The notes under the pieces were generated by a model. That model searched no databases, was not told the origin of the DNA, and was given only the letters and a program-made list of their open reading frames with translations. A stretch of DNA of 64,000 nucleotides, taken from the NCBI GenBank assembly GCA_030761205.1, contig JAULJL010000015.1, positions 9,739,501 through 9,803,500 of the forward strand. Reading direction: 5' to 3'. Positions within the stretch are counted from its first letter, which is position 1, and the number at the start of each line of letters is the position of its first letter. The translations under genes and the position numbers were made by a program. This stretch comes from Fremontodendron californicum (Eukaryota; Streptophyta; Magnoliopsida; Malvales; Malvaceae). Positions 9,411 to 23,500 of this stretch are shown here, piece after piece.

Positions 9411-11024
9411 TTTAATAAACTGAGTTTGCATTTTATAAGATTCGGCTGATGTCATGCACATTTCAACTGTCTTGTTATAAACCGTTTTTAATTTCATGTA
9501 CGTTATGTGCAGTTGTGCACGATCACTTTTACGCACGATCCAACTGTTTTGTTAAAAACTATTTTGCAAAACTTGATCGATCTTTATTTACTTTTATGCT
9601 TTTTTTCATGTTGGAAACAAAAATTCACATGCATATGCGTGTGTCATAAAAGCTAATTATAATAAACAATCCTACATAAAATCTTGAAAAATATTAATGA
9701 TTTTTTAATTTTTTAAAGTTCTATTGTACATGTTCTAATCATTTTTGCACTCTAAAGTCCTATACCATCTCAAAAATCATTAACAATTAATTCCTCTAAT
9801 TAAATTAGTGTATTTTTTTTTTTTGGTACAAAGGACCACAACCTCAAAAAAAGTTATAAATGCTGAAATTTAAATTCAAATCTGTTAGATGATATCTCTT
9901 AAAAATGATTGAATAAATCAATATTAAAAAAATGAAACGAAAGCCGAACCGATCCGACCTTCAGTTCCCAGTCCAATTGGTTCAATCGGTTGGACCAACC
10001 ATTTGATAGAGCTCTTCTTTTTAATACTTAAACACTAAATAAATATTAAATATAGTTAATAATTAACAAAAATATGCATTTGACTTAATGGTATGGTCTT
10101 TAATATTATAATAACAATAGGTTAAAAGTTCAAATCTCATTAATTACAAATAAAATATTAAAAAAAATAAAAAAATACATATAAAACTGATTTTTTATCA
10201 ATTGGTTTTTAACCAATTGAATCAGTTCTTTACCGGTTTGGTAAAAATTCGATTCTAATATACTCGCCGGACCGAATAGGCCACCGGATTCTGTTTCAAC
10301 CGGTCCGATCCGATTTTTTAATTACTGGAATAAACCAATTAAACTAAATATCGGGTTTTAATCCATGGTCTCTTTGAAATTTATAATCAACATCCAAAAT
10401 TTTCTCAATCAGAACAAGCTGATTTGGTTGCCATATGTAGCTTCTTGAGCTGTCCAAAAGGATAGGTACACATTTAATGTAGTTGTAACTTGCAAAATAT
10501 AATATATCTTGAATTAATTTCCTCGTTTTAGAATTGGGGCATTTAAGGCAAGTCTTGATAGTAGTTGGTCCTCGCATTGGCCTATAAATTGTCCCAGGGC
10601 AAAGGTCTGTACTCAGACTCAGTAGTATTGGGATAGGCTTATTATTGCTATTCCATGCTTTTCCTTCCTTTACTTCCTGCAAACAAAAACTAAAAGAAAG
10701 GCTCTATTTTAATACTATGCGGTGCATGTGGCATAAGGGCTTCAAAATAGGTTTATCATTTGCTTAAATTTACCTGCTGCTAGCTCCTAATGCCACAAGC
10801 ATTGCATAATGTTCAAATACAGAGCTAATTTTTAAGGTCAAAGGGTCAGCCTTAGCCACGTAATTTTCAATAACTAAATGCTCTATTTTAATATTGTGTG
10901 TTGGATGTGGCATTATAGGAATTAAAAAAGATATTATATTGGTTAATGTTTGCATTCGAGCATTTAATTCAATTAATTGATGCATGATTTTTTTTAAAGT
11001 ATATGGTTTGCAATTTTGAGTTTA
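9411..11024. other. Intergenic, no supported gene
   Basis: Holds pyrimidine/purine-rich runs, a CCGGT-rich patch near 10220-10310 that may be a degraded DNA transposon end, and two minus-strand ORFs (10344-10682 and 10770-10985). A splice-like donor and acceptor lie between the two ORFs, but joining them gives an immediate stop. No homology was recognised. Confidence 0.4.
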
Positions 11025-14000
11025 CTAGGAATACTCCTGCGCCATGCGCGGGTTGTAAAATAAAAATTGAAATTATTTAGATTTATTTGATAATAATGAA
11101 ATTAAAAATATGTTTAAAACAAAATGTTTTTTTCATTCTAACTTTTTAAGGATTTGTAGTATTCTAATTTTATTATAATTTTATCATGAATTTCTTTTAA
11201 AATTTCTTTGATTTCTATATTCAACTATAGTATCCTAATAATATATATATATATAATTTTAAGTAATCTATATTCAACAATTTTCATCTCACAAATATAA
11301 GATTGTTTATCAAAAGCTTATTAGTCTTTCAAAATTTATATCATCTACTCCAAATGATGCATTTTGTTCAATTATAGAATAACTTGTTATACAACAAAAT
11401 GTTGAAATTCTTTTTCATTTGAGCATGTTAATCATAATAATGCAAATACATTTCCTCATCACTCTCTTGAAACATAATAAGCAAAACTCATGCTCTAAAT
11501 TTCACACCATCAGCAGAGATTATGGTATATATTTATTTACTGATGTGTTATCTAATCGAGAATATAATTAAAAGCTCTTTGAAATCTATTTGTTATATTA
11601 ATTTTGAAATTTTCATTTTTTGGGATTGCAATAAGAATAAAAAAATAATATTATTTTGTTAAAATTAAAAAAGATCTTCTATAATCCTAATTTAAAAGAT
11701 ATGAATTTTTTTTCAATGAAATGTAATTTGTATGCAATTATTAGAATATTTATCGTATTATGAACATTTGTCTTTTCATGCCAAGAGTGACATTTGTAAT
11801 TTTACGGTTTATATTAAACAATTTTGATGACAAGATAAATTTGTGATTTATGTACTATTAATTACCTCTATTTTAATTTTTATAGCTAGCAATTGAGTAA
11901 AATGAAATAATCTTTATAGCTTTAAATCGAGTTGATAAAAATGAATCCAGTATTTTCATTATATCTTTAAAGGGATATTTATTCAAAGCAAAATCTAATG
12001 GACCACCTAATTATGTTATTAAAATAAAATTTGTACGATTCATATAATCATACTATAAACGACTAAATCGTAATTTATAAATATTCAAATAATTTATAAT
12101 ATATTTAAACATAACATATTTGCATAGAATTTCAAATTGAATATTTAATGCTTATAAAAGTTAATAAATGTTATGTATGTCCTAAAGTTAAAAAAAAAAA
12201 AGAAAAAAAAAAAAGAAATCCTTTGGTATGACTCTCATTAGGTATTTTGCATTAAATTGTAATATATATACCGAAAACTATAACTTTTTTCTATAATGCA
12301 AGGAATATCAATCTTGAGTTAGATTTTTGAAAATGAGAGCCTTTAAAAATATAATATATGACCTGAATGTGTTCAATTTTTGTGGGAATATTCATATACA
12401 TCCAAATCTTTCGTCCATGTTTTTAAGATTTCAAGCTGTAGAGGGTGATTTTGATCAAAAACGAGTGTCTACACATGCTAATTAAGTTGGTTGACATAAA
12501 AATGAATCAAGAAATTATATTAGAAGCAATAATTCTCTAATATATTATTGCACCATTGATATAAATTTGAATTTTATGAAAAATATTAATTTTACAAACT
12601 CGTTATTAACTTAATATGGTCAATCTTATTTCAACAAATTATAAAAATTGGAATTACTATAATAATAAAAGAAAACACTACAAATTATTATTAAAAAAAA
12701 AAACCTTTTAGGCTACGTATAATTTTCATAAATTAAAATAAGCATAAAAAAATTGCAACTATTCATTTTTTTTTTACACTGCATTTTTCATAATATCCTT
12801 CTCATATTTTTTTTTTATCATTTCCTTGAGGTCTATGACCAGTTTAGAATAAAAATTTGCTTGAAACTATAAATGCACATTTTCAATATTGAGTAATTAA
12901 GATATGTAAATATTTGATTATTTCCTAAATTAATTCATTTTGGTCCCTAGTTACTAAAAAAGAAACACTATTTACTTAGAATATGAGTGAGAAATATGTT
13001 ATCATACCTAAATTATCCTTATTTACTCATATAGAAGTGTTGTTCTTACATAATGCCTCGTTCTTGAGAATGGATATTAGAATGAAGAGGAAATGAATAT
13101 CAATATACAAAATCAAATGTAACTAAAAGCAAAAATGATTGATAATTAAGGCATGAAAAAAGATGTTTTTTTTTTTTTTATCGAAATTAAATGGTTGAAA
13201 TGAATAAACTAATTTGAAGTCCATGCATGACCAATATAAAGACATTAATTAATTTAGTGTTAAAGTTGCTAACTAATTTTATTTTTGAATTCTTAATTTG
13301 ACGTCAACTCCATTAAACTTGTGGGACTTATAATTTCAAATTCTAATAACAAAACTATAAAATGTAATAAAAACTAATAATGTGTATATAAAGAATATGT
13401 TTATAAATGTTATTTCTTCAACCTTTTTTTTTATGAGGTAAAATCCTCATGATATCATACCATATCTTATTATTCAATTTGTTTCCCTAATGTTATTATT
13501 TGTGCCAAGAATTAAGATCAAGGAAATAATTTTTTTTTCTCATTAGACCATTTAGTATATATTTTATCTGACAATTTATTTCTTAAAGATTATAATTATC
13601 TAATATATAAAAGTAAATATTCATAAGCTTATAGTTTAACTTTAAAGTGATTTTAATTCTCATAAAATAAAGAATTCATTTTTTAGTCAATAAATTATAA
13701 ATTATAAAATTAAGATATAAAAATGGTAATTAATTAATTATCAAAACGAAACTCCTAATAAAATCTGGTTTTAAAACTCACTCTATATGTGCCCTAGTTA
13801 ATTCTCTCTCTTTTATACAAATTCAAACTGTTGAAATGAAATTACCAAAACTAAAAATTAAAGAATGACTATACATACAAATAGAAGATTGCAACCTCTA
13901 AAAAATTTAAAAGATACAAAATTGTAACTCCAGAAAAGAATTGAAAGCAATTTAACTTAGAATGAAATTAATATTTAATGTATAATTAATTAAATTAAAA

Positions 14001-15926
14001 TGTAGTAATAAAATTATAAAAAGAAAATAAATATACCTCTAAAAAAATTTCCAAACTACAAAAAAAAAAAAAAAAAAAAAAAAAAGCTTGAAACAATGAA
14101 ACACACTATAATAAGAATTCGAAAAATATCCTTATTTACTTAGAATTCTAGCTCGCAACCCTTGTACTACTCTAGACTTCCAATTCGATTGGACCATATA
14201 CTATTATTGGTTAGGGTGACCTGAAATGAGAGAGATTTTGCAAAAAGAAATCAATTAATACTTATAGAAAAAGAAAAAAAAAATGAAAAATAAAATTTTA
14301 TTGATGAGAGAAATTAACAGTAATAAAATATAGTGGTTATAATAATGTAAAACCAAAAATGAATTTAATACATGGACTTGAAGATAAAAAAATTATTTAC
14401 TTGCTCCTTCAAGTTTTGCCCAATTTTCTGTTTTCATGATGAAACTCGAGCATCCAATTTAGTTTGTTTCTCGCTTTCATCTATACTGGTAAGCAAAGCA
14501 TCGTGCATGACAAAATACATGTAATATATTCAAACACCAATAACAATATAAATGAAAAAAAAAAAAAAAAAAAGTTCATAATAACTCCTAATTCCCTATG
14601 ATCAAAGCATTCAATATCCATACCTACTAATGGTAAATTTGACTTCACAATTTTAAAAAACAAAAATATAACAGATTAAATAATTAAGAAGAAATCTTTC
14701 ACACAAAAAAAGACTCAGTTTATAAATTCTATAAAATCAAAAACCAAAAATGAATTAGATTTAAGTTTCAATTGAATCAATTAAAAATCAAATACACAAA
14801 ACTTCAGATAAATTAATAAATTAAAAACTAATAAATTTTTTTGTAAATTTATCTTTATAAATAATTTCCAAAACAACAGGGGAATAAATCAAAACCAATT
14901 TAAAATAAAACTAACCTATTGTATGGTAGAAATCCAAATTGAAATTAGGAGGACATTTGATATACTAAGAAAAGTTTGCATAATACCCAAAGGTGGCAAG
15001 TATTCATAGACCCAAAGAAATTGTAATCAAAACTAATAATAATCAAAATAAAAAGTAATTGAAATTTGAGATGAAAGGGATAGTATGAAAAGAGGAATTT
15101 ACCAGCATCTCATCCTTCAACATAGTGGTTTCTCTTATTCTTCAGATCACCCAATGATGCCTTTAGCTTTAATGGCTAGAGGAAGTTGTTGACCTCCTTA
15201 AAATGATGCCAAACTTGCCTAGAACCTGTGACCAATACAAAAAAATCATGCTTAGTAAATGTTCAGCACCAACATGAAACACTGCAAAAGTTAAAAGTTA
15301 CAGACATGCTCAACAATTGTATTGTCAAGCAAAGCAATTCTTTACTTGTTCTACTTCCCATAACCTATTTTCTAAATCAATTCCCTCGCACTCTTGAGAT
15401 TAGGGTATATAGATATAGATATATTGTCTCTACTCTCATGTTAGAATTGAAGTACCTAATTAGAATTGAAAAGAAAAAAAAAATTATTTCAAAAAATTTT
15501 GTGAAGACAGTGATAAGAAAATGAAAAAAAAAAAAAAAAAAAGAGAAAGAAATGAAGTGATCATCCAAAAATGTCAAAGAATGCTATATATATAAAGATT
15601 GTAACTTATATGTAAATTAAAAGTCATCAAATGTAACTTCAAAAAAATTAAAAGACAATAAAAACAATTAAATAAATATTAAAGATAACATTTAAACACA
15701 AATAATTAAAATAAAATGCCACAAAATGTAACTTCCAAAAAACTAGAAGACAATAAAAGACAATTAACAAAAACTATTTAATAAGTAATAAAAATAATAT
15801 TTAAAATGCAATAAATTAAAATAAAATAAATTGTAACAATAAATTGTAAAAATGAAATATGAAAATATTTTAAAATGTCCAATTTGCCCCTATTTACTCC
15901 ATATAAAAGTGGGAAATACTATATTA
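11025..15926 (-). mobile_element. Minus-strand Helitron 3' terminus and AT-rich body
   Basis: Read on the minus strand, the left edge ends with a hairpin CCCGCGC-ATG-GCGCAGG (11036-11052), a 7-base spacer and CTAG (11025-11028), followed by T. This is the standard Helitron 3' end. The sequence to the right is very AT-rich with several A runs and no coding sequence. The 5' boundary of this copy is not resolved; the stop at 15926 simply marks the next terminus. Confidence 0.5.
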
Positions 15927-15951
15927 CTAGAATATAACCCAGCATTGCGGG

Positions 15952-16187
15952 TAGACCTGCTCATAGGCCGAGCTGGGCCGCAGCCTGATTTTTTTTTAAA
16001 ATTTTTGCCCAGGCCCGGTCCGATAGGTCTGAATTCACTGTTCATCATATTAAAAAAAATTATTATTATTTTTTTATAATTAAAATTAAATAGAATAATA
16101 TTATTATAATAAAAAAACACTGTTCCGGGCCGGACCGGCCAGGATCAAAAATATCCTGGCCAGGCCCGGCCCGTATGAGCAGGTCTA
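15952..16187. mobile_element. Non-autonomous hAT element, 236 bp
   Basis: Terminal inverted repeats are TAGACCTGCTCATA at the left and TATGAGCAGGTCTA at the right, perfect over 13-14 bp, followed by GGCCG-rich arms. The 8-bp duplication ATTGCGGG (15944-15951 and 16188-16195) is perfect. It lies in the terminal hairpin of a minus-strand Helitron. Confidence 0.9.
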
Positions 16188-17022
16188 ATTGCGGGGTCGA
16201 CTTTGTAGTATTTGTATATATATTTTTTTATTTATTTGTAATACTTTTGAATTATTATATATGTTAAATGGTAAATATTATATATGTTGTTATGAGATAA
16301 TTAGTTTATAATTAATTATTTCAAATTAATTTATTTAAAAAGATTCTATAATATTACTACAAAATAAATAATCAACATGCAATTAAATAATCACAATTAA
16401 GAAAATATCAAATGCCAAATTGAATACTCAAAACCTAGTTTTTTCCTAAAATTACTTTCTATAGAATCTCCAAACTACCCCTATTATTCCAAAAAGACAA
16501 TTTGTTATCAATATTGCAATGCTGCCATATATGGATTACATATTGCGTAAAAAATTATAAATTTTGTTATTGCTCCAAAACTATTTTCAATAAAAATTTG
16601 ACAATTTTTCTTGTCTATGACATCCAGAGAACTTGCATGTAAGTTCTTATAAGCCTACACCACTCCATTTCTTTTTTAAATACTATTTGAAAGTTCAAAT
16701 AGCTTGAAGCTATCCATCTTGCATTCTGATTCATAGCCAAGATATCTAAATGTGATGTGGAATTTAGAAAAATCATCAACTCAAATAGTTAGCTGCTTGG
16801 GGAAAAAAAAATATGAAGGTGATCATAAAATTGCAAAAATAATAACCTAAAAGATTAAAAAAAAAAAAAAAAAGGACAACTAATAGAACATAGTTAGAAT
16901 TGAAAAAGTAAAAACAAAAAATTTATATGAAGGAATCTCGTGAAGACAATGATAAGAATAAAAAAAAAATGGACCAAAATGATGAGAAGAAAACAAATGA
17001 AAGAATCTTGAAAAGAAATTAT

Positions 17023-17490
17023 CTTGCATCTAACAAAGCAAAGAATGGCTTTTTATACACAGCATAATAATATAAACCTCCAAACAATTTAAGACATAAA
17101 ATTATAACCTCAAAGAAAATTAAAACTCATAATTAAAAATAAAAATATTATAAAGTAATCTTTAGAATGCAATTAATCAAATTAAATTGATAAAATAATT
17201 TGATAAAAAAGTAATCATAATTCTAATAACTTAATTTAAAAATACTAAAAAATTACCATGCATCCAACAAAATAAAAAGTGGCTTTTTATACACAACATA
17301 ATATTGTAACCTCCAAACAATTTAAGACACAAATTTATAACCTCAAAGAAAATTAAAAATCATAATTAAAAATAAAAATCTTATAAAGTAACCTTTAGAA
17401 TGCAATTAATTAAATTAAATTGATAATAATAACTAGATAAAAATAATTATAATTCTAATAACTTTATTCAAAATTACTAAATTAACCCTA
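17023..17490. repeat. Two tandem copies of a ~235-bp AT-rich unit
   Basis: Both units share GGCTTTTTATACACA, AACCTCCAAACAATTTAAG, AACCTCAAAGAAAATTAAAA and TTTAGAATGCAATTAAT in the same order. Units run about 17023-17258 and 17259-17490. They lie inside the minus-strand Helitron zone. Confidence 0.75.
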
Positions 17491-18040
17491 TTTAATTAAA
17501 AAATCTATATAAAAAGTCTAATATGCCCTATTTACTTAGAAAAAGAGTTGAAAATATATTATTACTCCCCGCATGATGCACATGTCGATTTTAAAATAAT
17601 TGTAAATTTATTATATATTTTAAATCCTTTCTTTATCAATAAGACAAAGTCTCATTGGTCAAGGATTTTATTGGATTTGAGTTTAGTGTTTACTATTATA
17701 TTTTAAATTTTTCTTTGATTATATTTAAATTAATGATATATAATTGATTAATTTTGATTATATTTTTTGGTATCCTAAAGAAAAAAGTTTAAGTGAACAC
17801 ATAACAAATAATGATGAAAATTGCAAGAAAATTATTAATTTATCAATGTAAAGATTCTAATAGAATTTATTATAGAATATTTTCATAAATTTCAAATTGA
17901 TAGATATGTATGTATTAAAATAGGCAATTTAAATGGATTGAAATAAAGGGGAAAATAAGATAAAATCTAAGAATTCAATTGTCAACATTAAATTTATTTA
18001 AAAGTTGTATAATCACTTTAAATTTTACTTAAATTTACAA

Positions 18041-19486
18041 GTAAAATAAGAATTAAAGCACAATAAAATATAATTAAAAAAAAAGTATAGTAATGAATTG
18101 CCTATTAAAATACCAATTAATAACCACTTTACATAAAATTTGTATATAATATAAATTTTTGAGAGAAGAATTAAAACACAATTGATAATAATTAAATCAA
18201 TATGGATTTCTAATTAAAACCCCAAAAGAACCCATTTTAAATTTATTTAAGTAAATGATAAGGTGATAATAATCATCTAACGTTTATATTGCATTTTCAT
18301 GCCCTCTTTAAATATTTTCTATTTAAATTAATTAACATTTATACATATTGAGAAGCTTCTAGTTTAGAGGGAAGCTTTTCTTGAACTACTAATTGTCTAA
18401 TATTTTATTATCATTTAATTGTATTAAAAGTAGTATAATATAGATATATATAGACATGTAATCTCTATGAAAATTAAAAATCACAAAAATGTAACTTCTA
18501 AAAATATTTTGAAGAAAATAATTTTAAATTTTAAATTTTAAATTGTAAAATGTAAAGTAATTGTAATGACAAAAACACAATTAATTAATTGAATTAATTT
18601 TTTAATAGTATATAGTATATATTAATTATAAAAAATTAAAATACCTATTTTAACCCTATTAACTCCACATAGGAGTGAAAAAATATAGTATAATATAGAT
18701 TTGCACGTAAAATAAGAATTAAAGCACAATAAAATATAATTAAAAAAGTATAGTAATGAATTGCCTATTAAATACCAACTAATAGCCACTTTAAATAAAA
18801 ATTGTGAATAATATAAAATATTTATAGAAGAATTAAAACACAATTGATAATAATTTAATCAATATGGATTTCTAATTAAAACCCCAATAAAACCCATTTT
18901 AAATTTATTTAAGTAAATGATAAGGTGATAATAATTATCTAACGTTTATATTTCATTTTCATTCCCTCTTTGAATATTTTCTATTTAAATTAATTAACGT
19001 TTATACATATTGAGAAGCTTCTCATGAGTTTAAAAGGAAGCTTTTCTTGAACTACTAATTGTCTAATATTTTATTATCATTTAATTGTGTTAAAAGTAGT
19101 ATAATATAGATATAGATAGATCTATAATCTCTATGAAAATTAAAAATCACAAAAATGTAACTTTCAAAAAAAAAAAAAATAGAAGACAATAATTGTAAAG
19201 CAATTGTGATGACAAAAACACAATTTATTAATTGAATTTATTTTTTAATAGTATATAGTATAAATTAATTACAAAAAATTAAAATACTTATTTTAACCCT
19301 ATTAACTCCATATAGGAGTGAAAAATATAGTATAAATATAGATAAAATGGAATTTATTAGAGGAATTAAAAGATTTTGAAAGGGAAAAAGGGAAAGTCAA
19401 TTACAAAACTTAAAATACCTATTTTAACCCTATTAACTTCATATAGGAGTGAAAAATACTATATTATATAGAATAGATTAATTAAA
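18041..19486 (-). repeat. Tandem 640-666 bp units with minus-strand Helitron-like 5' ends
   Basis: Unit 1 (18041-18706) and unit 2 (18707-19341) are near copies from GTAAAATAAGAATTAAAGCA onward. A shortened third unit (about 19342-19486) retains only the end. On the minus strand each unit begins TCTATATTATACTAT...TTTTTCACTCCTA, followed by an ATGGAGTTAATAGGGTT-type motif. The TC start followed by a TA-rich stretch resembles the 5' ends of other Helitrons here, so these may be the starts of the elements whose 3' ends lie at 11025 and 15927. That pairing is inferred. Confidence 0.6.
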
Positions 19487-19849
19487 AATATTATTATTTT
19501 GATTTTAGAAAAAAATTTGAATCTTGTTTATTTGAATATCATTTTTAAAATATTAAAAAAAAATTCAGTACACGTGACATAGACAACACCATACAAAGAG
19601 AGAGCCTCCTATACTATAATTTATTAGAATATGCCCTCATTAAGTTTTGAAAAAATTAATTAAAATTTTAAATATAATATTTATATTAATATATGATAGG
19701 TATAATAATCAAATTTTTAAATAAATGAATTTAGAGTTATAATTGAATCACTATGACAAATTATACAAAATATGAGATGAATTAAAACATGAAACGAAAA
19801 TAACGTTGAAGACACTTAAAACACGATATACACAAAAAATAACATGAAC

Positions 19850-20070
19850 ATAATACAAATACACGAACGTGTCAAAATCTACATAAAACGAATTATTAAC
19901 GTGTAAAAATTTATATAAATTTATAATACTTTGAAGACACGAAAATATAACACGAATACGACACGAAAAACACGATACGAATACACGAACGTGTCAAAAT
20001 CTACTTAAAATAAATTATTAACGTGTAAAAATTTATATAAATTTATAATACTTTGAATACACCAAAAAAT
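19850..20070. repeat. Two tandem ~120-bp units with CACGAACGTGTC palindromes
   Basis: ACACGAACGTGTCAAAATCTAC followed by ATTATTAACGTGTAAAAATT occurs at about 19860 and again at about 19982. Related sequence in the opposite orientation forms the array at 57180-58200, and a weaker version is near 34320-34470. Confidence 0.65.
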
Positions 20071-20493
20071 AACATCAATACTAAAATTATATGAACATAC
20101 CAACAACAAAAAATCTTTCTTCCCTATTATTTTTTTTTCTTTCTCTTTTTCCTTTATTTTTTTTCTTTTTATTTCTTTTTTTCTTCTTTATTAAAAAAAA
20201 AAACAATACCCTAACTAATCCCCTCCAATCCTAACTAAATGTCCAAACTTAATTATCCCAAATAAGAGCCTCCAAAATTAAAATTGGACACTTTCCTTAA
20301 GGACTATTTCAAATAAGAGCATCCAAAATTAAAATTTGATATTTTTTTAGGGACAATTTTTAATGTTAAATATAAATATGCTCAAGAAAAGAAAAAAAGA
20401 GAAAAAAAAAAAACCCATATATCCTCAGTCCAATGCCCTTTAGGCCTTTACCTTGTCACAAGCTCCAAACAGTGAACCTCCACAGTCTCTCAA
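20071..20493. other. Sequence upstream of RNE, including the probable promoter and 5' UTR
   Basis: A T/C-rich stretch (20120-20200) is followed by AT-rich DNA and then more GC-rich leader from about 20420. No clear TATA box at a fixed distance could be assigned. Confidence 0.35.
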
Positions 20494-20565
20494 ATGACGA
20501 AACTGCCCATGTTATCTCCCCAAATTTACCAACCTGGGAGCTTCCGCCATGCCCTACTTCACTGA
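20494..20565 (+). promoter_or_regulatory. Upstream ORF in the RNE leader
   Basis: An ATG at 20494 opens a 23-codon frame that ends TGA at 20563-20565. It overlaps an alternative in-frame RNE start (20549) and stops 20 bases before the ATG chosen for RNE (20585). If the leader includes it, it could reduce translation from 20549 and favour re-initiation at 20585. The transcription start is unknown. Confidence 0.35.
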
Positions 20566-20584
20566 GCTCCAGCACCCCACTTTC

Positions 20585-23500
20585 ATGGATGTCTTAGAAG
20601 CTTGGCCTCGGCCTTGCACTCTCTTCTCTCCACGAACTCCCTCTTGTCTGCTTCGCTCCTTTAAGTTCTTATCACCGTAAGTACCGCTTTCCTTAAACTT
20701 GGTTTCCATTTTTTTTTTCAATGCTTATTGCCTTTCTTTAAGGATAAGGATGAATGGTTTTTTTTTTGTAAAGTTGTGAAAGGTGGGAGCTTTTTTTCAA
20801 TTGCTATGGTTCTTTTGATTTTCTTTGGTTTTTCAATAGTGTTTCAATTCGGAATTGATTGGATAGCTTTATTGAATTACAATTTTAAATAGGGTTACTT
20901 TCGTAGAAGTAGCTAGTATGCATTAATAGGAGCTTTAGCATTCCTTGGTTATGAAAGTTTTTTAATGGATAATTTGCATTTCGTGCTAAATGCAACTGCT
21001 AAGGGCAACACGTCATCGTCAAGGATTAAGGAAAGAAGCCTCGTTATTAGTTATTATTACTTGTTGTTACACTCATTCTTTTGGGTATCACCATATTATC
21101 GACCTCGTTCTTGCAAGTATGTCTTATGTAATTCCAAAGCCAATCAAATGTATTTTGTGATACTAATGATTCTCTAACGAACATGTTTACCACCTTCTTG
21201 GCGGTGATATAATTTGAATTTGCCAGACACATTCAAAAGAGAAAACAAAACCTAATGCACTCAAGCTGTGAAATCATGTTTGTGCTTTTTGTTGTATTAT
21301 ACTTCTTTAATTTCTAGAGTCTGTTTTGTTATCTGGGAAATCTAATTGTTTCAAATGCAAAACGTAAAAATAAGTTTATATTATTGTAGGAAGATGGAGA
21401 ACTACAATTTGGACATGGTTAAAACCATGAATGTCATTGGATTGAAATGATTTTTTATTTCAGATTCTGATCACCTTTTATTCTGCTCTCTCTCTCTCTC
21501 CAAATCAACTATTTTTTGTACTGTTGAAGCAGGTTTCCAGGCTATCACATTCCCCTCAGGAATGTGTTCAGATTTACTATTTGTGCTGGAAATTATAATT
21601 CTCTGACAAGATCCCCGATAATGTCTGCGAAGAAAGGTGACAGTCCTATTTTGCAATTTTCTATTGACTTAAACATAAGCTGCCTTTATTATGTTGGTAG
21701 ATGTGATTAGATTACTTAATCTGACAGCAAAAACTTACTGCTGTTAGATTTATACGCGATACTTATATTTCTAGTTGCAGACTTCGGAATCTTGGTCTGC
21801 TAGCTGACAAATAATAATGGGAATGAGAGAAATCTAACTGTTTTATTTTGTTCCTGGAAATATAAATCCTTTAAAGATTATCACAATTTCCCAAAAATAT
21901 ATCCTTTAAATTTATAAAAAAAATCCATCTCCTAGCTATTAGGTATCTCTTTTTTCCCCTTTATTTGTAAAGTTGACATTTTTATCTTTATAGTTATCCA
22001 CATATCATGTAACCCTTTCAGGAACTTTAGTTCAGAATGACAAACTGGACTAATTTTCTCAGGCCGGTCGACTGCCACTTCTGAAGGACTATGTGAGGTA
22101 GTTTGGACTGTAGAAGCAGATTTGGCAGAAGATCAACTTCTCTACATTAGTGGGGAATCTGTTGCCTTAGGCTGCTGGAAACCAGAGATGGCTATCCTAA
22201 TGTCTCCTACTGAACATGCAAACATATGGAGAGCTGAAGTTAAGGTAGTCTGATCCAACTCTGATAAGTGGCACAATTGTTCTTGATAAACTTTGAAATG
22301 TAAAACAATGTCAAAACTGCAGCAAATAATTCGATATCTGTGGTTTGTATTATCTGTAATGACATCTCAAAGATTTGGCACTCTATCCAAAATTTGTCAT
22401 CTTCGCACTTCTTGCATCTGAGATTACATCTTTTGGATAGAAGTACTTCTGAGACTAGTAATTCTTTCGTATATCACTTCAACACGACAGATTTTCAGAG
22501 AAAGTCCATGAGAAAACAAGCTCTCTGCTGTCGAGTTGGTCTAAAGTCTTGAGGACTCCTTTCTGTACATAAGCCTCTTCTTTATTCTTTTCCCTCGGCA
22601 ATAATGAAATTTATCCTGAGAAATAATAAAGAATAATGATATCCTTTAGCTCTCTCTCTATTGTTTACAAAGGAATTTTGATTTCTGGGTCTTTCTTTTG
22701 ATTAAAAGTAGCTGGATAATAATTGTTACCTATTCATACAAAAATGAACTTGGTCATTTGTGTAACTTATTTTCTCTGCATATTGTGTCTAATCATCTTA
22801 TATATTTGGCAGATAGCCTGTGGTGTAAATTTCAAGTATAATTATTTCATAAAAGGAGAAATGCAGCCTTTATCTGACATCACGTGGAGACCTGGGCCAC
22901 AATTTTCTTTGTCAGTTCCTCCACCTAAGAAGCAAGAAAGAAAAATTGTGGTGAGAGATTCTTGGATGAGGTCTAAAACTGAAACCTGTCCACCTCATGC
23001 ATGGGGGTCGTGGATTGAGGAAACTAATATTCCTATAAAACCTTCAGTCTTTCAAGCTGAAGGTAATATCTCTATTTTGGGACTTTTTTATATGCAAATT
23101 ACTTCTTTAAAATGTTTCTGAACACTCAAATGCTTCCAGTTCTTTGACAGATGAAGATAAGATTATGAAACATCATGAAAGTGATCTAAACGAGTCAGAG
23201 CCATTCTTGAATGACCTTACAGCCAAGGATGAAATAGAACCAAGTGATATGGTTGCAATTAGTGATGCAGAGGAGGGATTCTATTCTAGTACACTTCTTT
23301 CTGAACGAGACCAGCCTGTTGAGGAACCTTGGTTTTTCCATTCACCTCTATTCTTTCTCACATATGGGGATGGTATGGAGGCTGATATGTCAAAAATTAA
23401 CAACAGTGTCAATGATGAGATAACCAGGTTGGAAGCAAATAATCAGCATGACCAAATTACAGAAAAAAATTTGCCCGAAGAAAGCAGTCGTGTAATTTTC

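Larger units (their letters stand above)
15927..17550 (-). mobile_element. Second minus-strand Helitron 3' terminus, split by a hAT element
   Basis: After removing the hAT insertion, the minus strand reads a hairpin CCCCGC-AAT-GCTGGG, a 7-base spacer and CTAG (15927-15930) before T. This matches the layout at 11025. A third, decayed end of the same type (CATGCGGGGAGTAATA) lies near 17550-17580. The 5' limit is uncertain. Confidence 0.5.

Noticed and set aside
10344..10985. Two minus-strand ORFs with a plausible intron between them (donor after GCAG at 10769, acceptor TTTGCAG at 10683)
   Set aside because: Joining them at those sites gives an immediate stop, and neither ORF resembles a known family. 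At most a decayed fragment.
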